64,000 nucleotides of DNA. It comes from Glycine soja (Eukaryota; Streptophyta; Magnoliopsida; Fabales; Fabaceae). A program made the position numbers and the translations under genes. Positions 9,900 to 21,649 of the stretch are shown here, piece after piece. Location: the NCBI RefSeq assembly GCF_004193775.1, contig NC_041011.1:13758968-13822967 (forward strand), written 5' to 3'. The notes under the pieces were generated by a model, which saw nothing but the letters and a program-made list of their open reading frames with translations, did not search any database and was not told the origin of the DNA. Within the stretch, counting starts at the first letter, position 1, and the number at the start of each line of letters is the position of its first letter.

Positions 9900-10102
9900 T
9901 TCAAAGACGATTTTCTAAAACCGACATTGTATTCTCGCATTCTACATCGGTTCTTGAAGAAACTGATGTTGTAATGTGTTTTCAAAGACGGTTTTGGTAA
10001 AACCGTCTTTAAAAAGTTACAGTTATTTACAAAAATACCATTGCTTAACTTTCGACATTGATTTTTGTAGGATCGTCATAAAAGATAATTTTTGTAATAA
10101 TA
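9900..10102 (-). mobile_element. Decayed CACTA-type terminal region
   Basis: Short inverted motifs (CATCGGTT, AACTGATGTT, GACGGTTTT next to AAACCGTC) are packed in 200 bases, like the subterminal repeats of the CACTA element at 47245-58575. The stretch ends TTTTTGTAATAATA (10089-10102), matching 11 of 14 bases of the inverted CACTACTACAAAAA terminus. A partner end was not located, so this may be an isolated terminus. Confidence 0.45.
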
Positions 10103-10269
10103 ATTTCTTTAACTAACTTCAAAATTATAGCAAAAGAAAAAATTTAGATTATCATTCAAAAAGAAAAAGGAGATAACTCTTATAGAAAAAAGATTAACAC
10201 ATTCGAAAATTTTAAGCAATCAAATAGTAGAATATGAGTACCCGCCTTAGATAGAAAGAAAAAAAATCC

Positions 10270-10513
10270 AATTAAGTTAAAATATGAGTACAAGATGGTG
10301 CTATGGAATGGTTGTCTGTTCAGATGCTATCTTGGTGTTAGATTGTTTCCAACACCAATATATCTAATGGTACCTCATATGCTAATTGGTGCAATAGCCC
10401 TTTTATTTGTTTGAGGACATTGCCTTCCTTTTGATGTAATATTTTTTCTGTCTATGGGTCACATTTCATGTCTGGATTAATAAAATTTATTTGCCTCGCA
10501 AAAAAAAAAAAAT
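10270..10513 (+). mobile_element. Possible retroposed 3' end with poly(A)
   Basis: A stretch ending GGATTAATAAAATTTATTTGC is followed by a run of about 13 A near 10500-10513. This resembles the tail of a LINE or a retrocopied transcript with an AATAAA-like signal. No coding domain was recognised. Confidence 0.35.
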
Positions 10514-13500
10514 ACCTAAAAAAGAACTATAAATACAACAAGAGTGGTATAGAAAGCATAAAAACAGACCTCGTAGAGGAGTTAAGTTTAGAAAACTCAT
10601 CAATAGTCTAGAAAATATAATTTACAAATAAATAAAATAAAATAAAAGTTATCATGAATTAAAAAAAATTATTAATGTTGTAAAAAAGCATACATATCTT
10701 GACATTCAAATAAGAAAAACAAGGAGAATTGGTTAAAAAAAATTATACTGGATTGGACATAGTAGAATTATAATTTAGGAGGTTTAAATAAACAAGACAT
10801 ATTAGATTTAACTTAAATGTACAATAATAACAACTGCCTACAAGGCTAAACAATTCGGATAAGGAGTCAGCAAGGATTTACTAAAAACCATTTACGTTAT
10901 ATAAAAGAAAAAGATATATATATATAAAGAACTGCTGGTGATTCGAGCCAAGGAGACAGATGTTCCTAGTGTGTAGGAATGTGAATACAAAAAGCAGAAT
11001 ATCACATTTAACATACTCTTGCGTGTTGGGTTGTTTGATGTTCTTTTCATGGTCATGGCTCGGTAGATCATGGAGCTACCTATAGTATTATACTAGTTAC
11101 CAAACTCTTTTTCTATATGCTCAACTATTAATTTGATATTTATATGGGGAAAAGCGATGCCATTAACAAAGACAAAAATCTTGGGATTACAACCTATCGA
11201 TAGATATTGTTTGGTCTCTTTAATTAACATCAAGACCTGATCTCTATTTTATACTCCTGTTTGATTGCTTATATATGTCTAATTCTAAAGTGATGGTGCA
11301 TGTACATGCATGGATTTATACTTGCGTTACGTATCTTTTAATTGTCAAGCTTTTTTGGGATATAATCTTTATTTTTTCTACGCAGTACTTTTCCAAGAAA
11401 AAATAAATTCAGGCCATAATCATTGTCGATCGCATGTATTGACATTGGAGGGCATATTGTGGGTATGGATGATTTTCAGATAGAGACTTCCCATAAAGGC
11501 ATAAATGCCATACAAAAAAAAAAAAGAAATGATGTTGCAAGACACCACCACGCTGTGAAGTGTGAACTACTAATAGAGTACCAAAGGGTCAATGTAGGGT
11601 GGGGTTGGTCTCCTCAACAAACGGGTAGGATATTGATTGTGAATAAATGCTTTTTATAGTGTACTGCTTGAGTTCATCTATTAATTAGTAGCATTCTCTT
11701 CACAGTCAGGAAGGGAATTAGTAACTCACATGGGCATCAACTGACATTGGACAGTGGGTTAACTCAGAAAATTATTCTTCCACAACATGCAAATATATAT
11801 TATACTATATATTATACTACATTCGCCTGTAAGATATATTTAATTAATTTATGTCATTTAAAAATAATTAAATAAGAATATATATGAAAAAATAATTAAT
11901 CGTCTAAAATTTAAAAAAGAATCTTATAAAAAAGTATAATTAAATTTTTTAATAAAATTATAATTAAGGAGATAAGAATTATATGTACTCCTAATTTGTT
12001 AAGGAAAAGTCTTTTAATCCTAATTTAGTTGGGTTTTTTTTTTTCGTTTGTTCTTTCAATGAACGACGAAATACATTATTATTAACCAGTTGTTCATATA
12101 CCCTACCACCTTTGTAACAAAAAGAAAAAAAAAATCATAATACTCTTAATTTGTCGGAATTTGGTTATGATTTTACACAGAGGGTCACTGTTGTAAAGAC
12201 AAAATCTGACCAGCTAGCTTCACTCAAATTACCAACCATTTAATAAGGTGAAATCTTTTAAATTACAGTAACAGTGAAACTGTGGATAAAAAGTGCAATT
12301 TATAAACAATTACAGTCATAATATAACTTCCGAAATTAATCCTCTTATGAGATTACAATTATGGTTTATTTATTTATTATTTATTTATTACATTTACAAT
12401 TAGGTATTTAACAAAAAAAAGGCTACAATTAATTAGGTTGTTAGTAATTTAATAATTTTCGATCTATTATTATGAATAGAGCTAGTATGATTAATTACTT
12501 GTTCATTTTTTTCTTTATTTTTTTATGTGACACTACATTAATTACTATCATCTTATTATATATTTGCTATTATTATTTTTTATATATATTATCGTGTTGT
12601 GAAAGTACACTTATAGTTAATAAATTAAAAATCATATAGGTATAATTTTCAAAATAACTATTATAAAAGACTTTAAACTTATCATGCATATATGTTTATT
12701 TGTAATTGAAAGACAATTTAAAATTTTATTATTAGTGTGTATATTATTTTTTTAAAAATAATTTTTAATTAAGGTAAATGATATGAATTTAATTTAATTG
12801 GTTGAATAAGATATGTGAGTATTATAAATTTCAGGCATTATACAATTCCTACTGACAAAAAAATAATATTATCTATATTTCTTTTTATAAGAACCAAGTT
12901 ATTATATTATAGTTTATACTATAACTTATTTCTTATACATAAAACAAATTCATAATTCATGGAACTAACTTCTCTTGTTGAAATAAAACTTTATTGTTAT
13001 TAATGTGCTTTTGATAATTGTACACCAAATATACATGTAGTGGATAGGTTAATTTAGAACACTCAAAAGGAGAAAGAGAGAGAAAAGGGTGTGAGTGAGA
13101 GAGATTGTGGTCAAAATTAAATTTTCTGAAAGGTCGATTCAGTCTACAGTTTATCCCTCAGAAGGAAGATAGGGGGAAGGGGTGTGCATGTACTGTAGGA
13201 GGCATCTGTACATGTTGCCAATCAGCCCAACCAACACAACTTGGGCTCCACACTCTTACGCTTCTTACCTTTTGCCCATCCTCTCTCTCTCTCTCAATGA
13301 GATCCACTTCATCATTGGGTTGCACCATAGCACACCCTCATATACCTCAATATTAATCTTTCAAACCAAGAGGGACCATTTATATGGTAACTTCAATCCT
13401 ACCCTTAAATCTTTTCCATATCCTCCTTTTATTATATTGTGCATTTAATTTCCCTCAAAAAAGCTAATCATTTGCTTTGAGTTTTCCAAGCAAAGGGTGA

Positions 13501-14004
13501 ATCTCGAATTGGTATATGTTCTATCTATCTATCAACAAACACATCGTCTTCCCTCTCCCACTATGCAAAGCAAAGGGCATCATATTATGCACCCGCCAAC
13601 CAAAAAGCTGACGTAGGTTTTCAGCTTCACGGGATGAAAAAGGCTATCCAATGACCTACAACTACAATCATAACATTATATATGTATGCACCCCAAACTT
13701 ATTATATATGTCTTAAGTTCTTTATATTTTGTCATCAACTTCTTCAATCAAATAATGATACGTACGTACTTTATTATATATATATATATATATATATTAA
13801 ATCGCTTTCATTAAACTTGAACTGTTGAATTTCTAAAACAACATTCACTCGTCAGTACATTTAATGAAAAAATTGAATGTAAAAATTGAAAAACGTGATC
13901 CAGATTAAAATTCCGTCCTTATAAGGCTGAATTGTCACTTATTATATATGTGAATTAGTGTGACCAAGTAGATCTTGAAGTAATTTCATCCACCATGTTA
14001 ATTA
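10514..14004. other. AT-rich intergenic region
   Basis: No convincing coding region. It contains a TTTA-rich stretch near 12365-12390, a CT run at 13281-13296 and a (TA)n microsatellite at about 13775-13797. The part from 13040 to 13620 is less AT-rich than its surroundings and could hold transcribed or regulatory sequence, but nothing in it was recognised. Confidence 0.6.
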
Positions 14005-14307
14005 TCATATGATAAGCTTCAGTATATATGTGAAATTGTGGATTAATTGGAGAACACGTACCAATAGAGGATCTTGAGAAGAAAGCAAGTTGTCAAAGCC
14101 AGGAAAGCCATGGAATGCCCCACAGGCATTCGTCCATGCACATTCATCATTATTCATCAAAGTTTGAACTTTGATGAGGCCTACAGGCACTGGATTTGAG
14201 AAAAGAGGCTTTTCTTCATTTTGACCCTTCTTCCTGTGATTTTGACAAGCAAGAATGCAAAAAACACACACATATATATCCTTTCTCGAGTATATACATA
14301 CGTACAC
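14005..14307 (-). other. Candidate exon of unknown product
   Basis: The minus strand has an open stretch with unusually balanced composition for this AT-rich region (residues such as KPLFSNPVPVGLIKVQ and ECAWTNACGAFHGFPGF). It is bounded by a possible acceptor (ATCACAG before GAAGAAGG, about 14238) and a possible donor (GTACGTG at about 14059). No family was recognised and no neighbouring exon was found. It could be part of an unrecognised gene or of an untranslated transcript. Confidence 0.3.
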
Positions 14308-15068
14308 AATAGTGTAATTAAGCAGATAACATAATTCAATGTATATATTACGTATTGATATTCAAACGTAGAGTGCAACAGTGCACTTTGTACGTACATA
14401 AATCCATCAATACATAAACATCAACGTACGAGATACTAAAACTTTTATTCACCATGATACTAAAATATATATCAAAAGTACTAGTTGGTTATAAAGCTCA
14501 TAAAACAGACGTAAATAGACAAAAAAAAAAATTATATATGTGACCCTAAAACCAATGAAATATTCAGACAAACTAAGAAAATGCAATTTAAAATACAACT
14601 GAAGCTGCATAGTATATGTTATTAGCTATTAACCAATTAGCTTGAGTTATATATATGCTTTTGCCAAAAGCATAGACAATGTAATCATCATTGTCTGCAA
14701 TGCCTTAAGCAACTAAATATATCAAAGAGACAGGAGATCTTATACATGAGAAAAAACTAAAAATGAAGTTGGATTTACACCTGGATTTTAACCAGCTTGT
14801 CAATTCCAACAAAAAGAAAAGAAAGACAAAGGAGAAGAAAGAAGAACAAAAAAGATTGGCCTCCATCTAATTAAACTTGGTGCTTAATTAATTGTATATA
14901 GTTCTCAAATGGGAAGCCAATTAAGGATATGTAGTCATACCAAATAATTAGTTCACAAATTAACTAAGATTTAAGAATAATAAGATAATAATTCAAATAG
15001 AGACATTATATATATAATAATAATTAAAATAAAACCAGTTCAGTTCCATTTTTTTCCTTCAGTCAATA
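14308..15068. other. Spacer downstream of the WIP gene
   Basis: AT-rich sequence 3' of the WIP gene. The only structure noted is a pair of adjacent small perfect hairpins at about 14656-14697 (ATGCTTTT/AAAAGCAT and GACAATG/CATTGTC). The polyadenylation region of the WIP gene should lie in the last part of this stretch; no specific signal is assigned. Confidence 0.5.
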
Positions 15069-15913
15069 TTATCGATCCTGTTCTACTTCAGATGCAGGCT
15101 CTTCCTCTTCTTCAAAGCCATCAATCCCATAAGCTGCATGGCCACTTCCAAAGGCTTTGATGTGATCCTTAAGGGACCTCTTGTGCTTGAAATCAGAGCC
15201 ACAGATGCAATACCAAAGCTTGCCACAGTTCTTCTCATGTGTTCTCCAATCACCTCTCACGGCAAAGGCCTTGCCACATTTTCTGCACATGAAGGGCTTA
15301 ATCCCATGCTTCCTCTTGTAGTGTGTTTGGAGGGTTCTGAAGTCTTTGAGGGGCTTTGCTCTTGGGTGATCAATGTTGTTCCTGCAACCTGGGGAACAGC
15401 AATAGCATGGAAGCCTAAGCATACCTGTTGGTTGGGTACCCCTCAGAGATTCAGGCCCTTTTCTGTACTGTGATCCATGCCCCCACATATGCATCTGACA
15501 AAAAGAAAAGAAAAAGAAATTAAAAAAAAAAACAAATATTATGGATGCCCCCCAAAAAAGAAGATAACTAGTACAGAGAAAAAAGAAGGCTAAAATTATC
15601 ATCAAAAGCTGTATTAGTCAAGTACATGTTGTAAAAATTTAAACATTAAAGTTGAATTTGGATTTTGGACTAAGCTGGCACAGAAAATAACTGTCTCAGT
15701 ATATAGCCACTAAAATATGGAACAAAGATGTTTTCAATTTTTCTCTGAATGTGTAAGGAATTATCACACATATTAATCATGTAATTCAAGGACTTCGAAA
15801 TAAAATTAAAAAAGAAAAAAACCTTGAAATGTATAAATTTTGTGAAATTTGTTTTAGGTACTTATTGTTAGCTACTATTTTTATTTGCAGTGTGTACATG
15901 ATCTGATGCAAGG

Positions 15914-15974
<61 letters not shown>

Positions 15975-17522
15975 AGAGAGAGAGAGAGAGAGAGAGAAGG
16001 AGGGTACAGCTAATAGCTATGTCTGTGTAAGAGACTTTCAGGTGCGGGAGGTTTTTGGATTTAGATAGAAAAAGGCCACAAAGAGAAAGAAATCTTGTGT
16101 TGTAGGAAGAAAACACTGCAAAATTTTCAGTTCTATAGGCAGCTGCAAGCCAAATACATAATGAAGCACAGACTTCAATGCACCAAAGGCATAAAGAACA
16201 TTGCCTGAGTAGTTTAATCAACGAAAAGGATATCGATGTAGGATCTGGGGTCTCAGTCACAGTTTTAACCAGGCCGGAAAATATTAATTTGTTCATACAT
16301 TAATTAGTACCCGTTTCACCATGCAAGAAAACAAAAAAAGCTCAAAATAATTTTAATCATTATGATATAAGTACAAGTTTAAAAGAAAAAACAAATGACC
16401 CTGGTGGAAGAAAAACGGAAGGAGAAGAAAAAAAGCAAAAAAGGCAAAAAAGGACAATGCTTTTCCTCTTATTACCATCCAAATTAACAAAATCATTAAT
16501 TTTATTTCATATGAATTGGGAGAAAAAGAGGTGCAAGCAAGGTTTTAAATCCCCATTACGATTTCATCGTTCCTCAATATCATGAAAAATCATGGACAAA
16601 TGCAGTCAGAGACTTAAAATAACTTTAATTTGACGTTGCGGTCAAAATCACAGTCACTTATCATTTTTCAAGATTTTATATGTGAAAAAAAAAAAAAAGA
16701 AGAATAAGAAGTAGAAGGGTCTATGATTTTTTAGTAACATGCGTGTCGGTTAGGATAAAAATTTTGTTAATTTTATGTTAGTACACTGACCTGCATGTTG
16801 TTGTATCTGTTGAAGGTTTTGCAACAAACAGGACAAGAGAACTGAGTAGGACCAATGAGAATCTGAGAAGGTGTAGGGATCCAGTACTGTCCCTTGTTGA
16901 GTCTGTTAGACAAGAACCCTGAAGAAGAAAAATCATCACTCCCATTATTATTATTATTACCATCTTGTTGTTGTTGTTGTTGTTGTTCTTGGTCTGTGGA
17001 ACAAGCTGAAGAAAGCACAGAAGCGATCTCAGCAGCACTAGGGCTTGGCAACCCAATGTGAAGTGCAACAGTGACAGTTTCATCAGGACCATCTTCTTGA
17101 TCTTGTTCCTCCTCTTTGGGGTGAAGGTGATGAAGAAGGGTTCTGTTGTTATTGTAGTTCTCTTCCACATCCATGGCTGTGCAAAAATTGTCCTGAAGAA
17201 TCTCGTGATCCTGATCTTGTTCTTGGTCATCATCCTCTTCTTGTTCCTCTTCATTTTTTGGGCTGAGGGTTAGAAGAGGAAGGGCTACTCTCAAGGGAGG
17301 GGAAGGGGGCGAAGAAGAAGAAGAAAAAGAAGAACAAATAGTGGTTTGAAAATTGTGGAAGTGGAAAAAGGTGTTGTGGTTGTTATTGATGATGTTGGAA
17401 CCATTTTGGTTGAGGAAGTTGTGGGCATAGGGATGGTGGTGCTGGGATGAAGGGCTTGGAGAAGGGTAGTGGAAGAAATTACTACCTAGTGGTGAGAAGA
17501 AATTGGAGTAAGGGTCTGCCAT
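15069..17522 (-). CDS. WIP-subfamily C2H2 zinc-finger transcription factor (WIP2/NTT-like)
   Basis: Two exons on the minus strand: 17522-16791 (244 codons) and 15494-15069 (141 codons plus TAA), giving 385 residues. The intron has a GT donor at 16790 and an AG acceptor before 15494, in phase 0, and splits the first zinc finger (NNMQ / MHMWGHG). The N-terminus MADPYSNFF, the [14 protein letters not shown] stretch and [14 protein letters not shown] match the WIP2/NTT type. The conserved C-terminal half starts at [13 protein letters not shown] and carries four zinc fingers: CPVC..., CYCCSPGC..., CRKCGKAF... and [11 protein letters not shown].... WIP proteins are nuclear plant regulators; NTT/WIP2 acts in transmitting-tract and root-meristem development. 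The variable middle has acidic stretches and short Gln and Asn runs. All key residues are intact and there are no stops. WIP4 and WIP5 are close alternatives, so no symbol is given. Confidence 0.95.
15495..16790 (-). other. Intron of the WIP gene
   Basis: A 1,296-base intron with GTCAGT at the donor and a pyrimidine tract followed by CAG at the acceptor. It holds the compound microsatellite at 15917-15997. An open frame seen inside it on the minus strand (15868-16296) runs through the microsatellite and is not taken as coding. Confidence 0.9.
15917..15997. repeat. Compound (AT)27-(AG)12 microsatellite
   Basis: An uninterrupted AT run of about 55 bases is followed by an AG run of about 25 bases, inside the WIP intron. 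Such tracts are usually highly variable in length between cultivars. Confidence 0.95.
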
Positions 17523-17579
17523 GGGTGGAATATGAAAAAAGGTTTGTGTTTGAGAGAGTGGGAACAGTGCAAGACTATG

Positions 17580-17586
<7 letters not shown>

Positions 17587-17610
<24 letters not shown>
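17587..17610. repeat. (GT)12 microsatellite upstream of the WIP start codon
   Basis: A GT run lies about 65 bases upstream of the WIP ATG on the minus strand. The minus-strand CATATATACATAG next to it could be a TATA box, but the spacing to the ATG would leave only a very short leader. The promoter assignment is therefore weak. Confidence 0.85.
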
Positions 17611-17616
<6 letters not shown>

Positions 17617-20063
17617 GGATTTTAATAATTAAGAAAGAAGGAATGCTGGTAATTACAATTTCATTTTCGTTCTTATTAATTTATTCTTTTAGAGAGAAAG
17701 AATACCGCTAGTGGGAGTTTATAGTTATGGAATATTATTCAATTAAGTTTTAGTTTATTTGTTTACACACAATTTATGTATTTTTTATTAATAAAATTTT
17801 AGATGAGTTGGATATGGAGTTTTATCTGACTTAAAGATAAGTTTCAAGACTTAAAATATATTATAAAAATACTTACATATTCGTTACTAACAAGATCTTT
17901 ATACTCATAATAAAAAATTAAAATTATATTTTTATAAGATACTATTATTTCTTATCAATTAAATCAACATTTGTTAACTATAAACTATAACAGTTTAATT
18001 ATGCACGTAGCTTTTTGAGAAACAATTAATCTGTTGTTAATTAATATAATAAGTTTTTTAATAATTCGTAAAATGTGCAATATTGAGTGATAAAAAAATA
18101 TTGATAACATATTCTTTAATATACATTTTTTTTGGTGTACAATATGGTGTCAATGAATATTAATCTTAAGATTTCATACATCTATTACAACCCTTATTAC
18201 TAAGTCAATAGTGATTCTCTTTAAAATATTTTTACTAATATGATTTTTCGTGATTAAATCTTTATTGAAAATTATAAAATAGAAAATTGTTTTTATCTCA
18301 TTTTTAAGTATTTTGGATAAATAGTAAATAGTATAAAATATCACCAAATAACTAATAAAAAAATATTTGAAAAAGTGTTAAAATGAAACTGTTACTAATT
18401 AATATGTCTAAAAAATTCAATGACTTATCATTATGTTTCATCTAATGATTATTGTAATCTACTAAGGTTAATCTAGTATAGAGAATTGAGATGAATGCAC
18501 GAGGACTTAGATTAATTCTTATTATAGTCATTGTAAAAAAAAAAATCTATTGATTCTTGCTACTCATCTTTCAGATTTCTCTTCCCCAAATGACTTAAGC
18601 AAAATTTATATATGATAAGTTTTAATCACAACCACTATATTTTCAAGGAAATTATATATGATTCAAGCTCCAGATAATATATCATAATTTACAATGTTGG
18701 AATGCTATAACTGTGGATAAAGAATAAATGAAAGAAAGAAAAAAGAAACATACACATTGAATAAAAATGGGTAACGGGTAAGGTCTCATACACCCATTAT
18801 ATCAAAGTTTTCAATTTATCAATTTTGTGTATATAATTTATCCCCATTTCATAATGGAGAGTCCTCCAGTTGAATCCAAGTGAAATCAAGGCTAATTCCT
18901 TAAGCGATATTTAGATTTCACTCTTGCCAATAAATAAAAAATCATAATTGGAAAAAGTGACTTGTGATCAATAAAGTTCTTTGACAATGATATTAGTCAT
19001 TGACAAAATCAATAAATAATACTAAAAATATAGTTAAAATAATTACTAACATTATAACATGATAGATTTGCCTAGTGGTTAGACACTCCGCACAAAAACA
19101 TTGTGGGGATAATATTTTAGGAGGTGTACTTTAATTTACTCTGTTATATGAGGAAATCTTTTGAACCAGTAACAATCACACTCCAAGCCAAATTAATCTT
19201 TCCACCCAATAGACTAGAGGATATATGTGGCAGGATCAAAACATATTACTAACAATATTTTCTAAATTAAATGGAAATATAGGATAGCTAGGGAACATCT
19301 CCTAATTTGAAGAGACTACACATATTTAATCCACGGTGAAGAAAAAAAATATTTAACCTTATAATTTTTAGAGTAAATTAAAGTACAGCTCCTAAAATAT
19401 TATCAAATTACACATGATTTCACCCTTTTTATTTTTGTATATTAACCCCTTTTAAGTTTGAAAATATTATACTAACGCCCTCTTATATATTTAAAAACAT
19501 TACATTGACATCCCCTCAAATATCTTACACTAACACCCATAGAAGGGAAGTGGACATAATGATTAAAAAAATAGGATGCTTATGTAATTAATTACACGAA
19601 ACCTCAAAAGGTATTATGAAATTTGATCTAATTTTTATATGTACATCTAGCTAAACCAATGGAATCTATTTTCGTATGCATGATACAGATCAAATCACAT
19701 ATTCTCTTTGGTATTCTTTATAAGAAACAAATAAGTGTATTTTATTTTATTTTTTTCATTATAAGAAACATGTATCACATTCTTAGATGCAATAATTGTT
19801 AATTCTTTTTTATACCTTAATTTATTGTAACATTTATTAATGAGATGTTCACCATTCTTGATGCAAGTAAATAATGCATTTATTAGGCTAATATAAGTTA
19901 CACTGTTTGATTGGAAAAAAACTAAATTTATCACTTGAATATGTGTAGTGTCATTAAATACTACTATTTTGTTTTATGGGTGTTTTTAGAATAAAAATTA
20001 ATTTTTTAACATTAGTAATTAAAATTAACTAATGTAAAAATAAATATCACAAGAAGAAGAGTT
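17611..20063. other. AT-rich intergenic region upstream of the WIP gene
   Basis: No coding region recognised on either strand. It should contain the WIP promoter in its left part. Low-complexity A/T stretches are frequent, and no transposon ends were resolved. Confidence 0.6.
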
Positions 20064-20879
20064 GATTACTACAAGAAAAGATGTTTGCTGTGATGACAAA
20101 TTTCGTCATTAAAAACTTAAAAAGTTGTCACTAAATTTATATATAATGACAAAATTTTGATTGGTCACATGTCATCACTAATATGTCCTCACTAGTATAT
20201 TAGTGATGATATTTTTTTATGTCACAAAAAATGATATATATTATCATGAAAATATTGTCATTGGTATTTCTATATAATAATGACAAAATTATATTGTCAC
20301 AAATATGTAAGACAGTAGTGACAAATTAATTGTTAAAATTCGGAGTTTATAACAATGGCTATCACTATTATATATTATCAAAAAATAGTCATTACTATTT
20401 TTAATTACCAATTTTTTTTATCACTGAATTATTTTTTTTAATTGACATAATAATGCACACATATAATCTTTTTAAAATGTTGTTAAAATGAACATCACTT
20501 AAATAAATACAGGTTAATTCAAATATAAATTAAACATAATAATAATATTTAACAATGCCCAAAATCCAAAACATTATACATTAAATCACACTATAAAGCT
20601 ACTAATATTTCATAATTCTTAAATTGAACAAAAACTATCCTAAAATGATGACATGTCTTCTTGAATTTCAATCCTACAAATAAATACAAGAAAAAATTAA
20701 ATATTAATAAAAATAAAGTAATTAATTGATCTATTTTTGGTAATGTAGTGGTATAATAAATCATGTGGACATGATACATGATATTGGACAAAAGTCTCTT
20801 TGACAAGCACATGCACCTCTGTATCCAGGGTGCACAAACTTCACATGGTTATCATCGGTGTTAGAGTTAGTCAATTTGA

Positions 20880-21645
20880 AGGCAAGATATGGGTGGAGTA
20901 ATAAAAACTTCATTGAATTGCTAGTGTTGTTGAAGAAGATGTTTCCTAAAGATAGCATGATGTCGAAAATCACTATGAGACAAAGAAAATACTATGTCAT
21001 GTGGGTATGAAGTACTAGAAAATGCATGCATGCCCTAATGATTACATATTGTACAAAAATGAGTTTGCAAAAATGCATAAGTGCCCTACATATGAAGTAT
21101 CACAGTACAAAGTGAAGGATGATGAATGTAGTAATGATGAAAGCACAAAAAAAGATCGCCCAACAAAGGTGCATGTGTTGATATCTTCCAATAATTTGAA
21201 GGTTTAAGAAATTGTTTGCTAACGGAGATAACACAAAAAACCTTGCATGACGTGCAGATGGGAGAAAAGGTGATGGATTAACTGCTCTGGCATCCAACTA
21301 ATTCTCCCTAGTGGAAGGCAATCAATCGTTTGTTTCCAGATTTTGGGAAGGAGGCAAGAAACCTTAGGCTTGGACTTGCTTTGGATGGAATGAATCATTT
21401 TAGTAACTTAAGCATTGACCACAGTTCATGGCCTATTTTGCTAATGATTTACAATCTACCTCCTTGGTTGTGCATGGAACGAAAATACATTATGTTGTCT
21501 ATGATGATAACGAGCCCAACACATTAATGTTTATCTTAATCCCTTGATTGAAGACTTAAGAAGGTTTTAGTTAGACGGGTTGATGTGTTTGATGGGAAAC
21601 AACAAACCTTCAAGTTGGTCGTACACACCACATGCATTTGATTGA
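20880..21645 (+). pseudogene. TNP2-like CACTA transposase remnant
   Basis: Fragments of the En/Spm TNP2 transposase can be read in order: KYGWSNKNFIELL near 20890, MHACPNDYILYKNEFAKM at 21022, YKVKDDECSNDESTKKDRPTKV at 21107-21172, LFPDFGKEARNLRLGLALDGMN at 21327-21392 and YNLPPWLCMERKYIMLSMM at 21449-21505. Stops and frameshifts separate the pieces, and the segment between the last piece and DVFDGKQQ is shortened. TNP2 binds the subterminal repeats and carries out excision. This copy cannot encode it. Confidence 0.85.
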
Positions 21646-21649
21646 TGAT

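Noticed and set aside
9430..9918. Plus-strand open frames
   Set aside because: Partly antisense to the VPS4 fragment, partly purine-rich low complexity.
13105..13448. Plus-strand open frames of 83 and 88 residues
   Set aside because: Overlapping frames across a CT-rich stretch with no recognisable domain or splice context.
15138..15473. 111-residue plus-strand open frame
   Set aside because: Antisense to the highly conserved zinc-finger exon of the WIP gene.
15868..16296. 142-residue minus-strand open frame
   Set aside because: Lies in the WIP intron and translates the AT/AG microsatellite into Ile-Tyr and Leu-Ser runs.
16778..17273. Alternative frames across WIP exon 1
   Set aside because: Out of frame with the conserved WIP N-terminus; composition follows the shifted Gln/Asn/Glu repeats.
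19340..19660. Possible MITE with AAATTAGATCAAATT-like ends
   Set aside because: The putative ends do not pair convincingly and no target duplication was seen.
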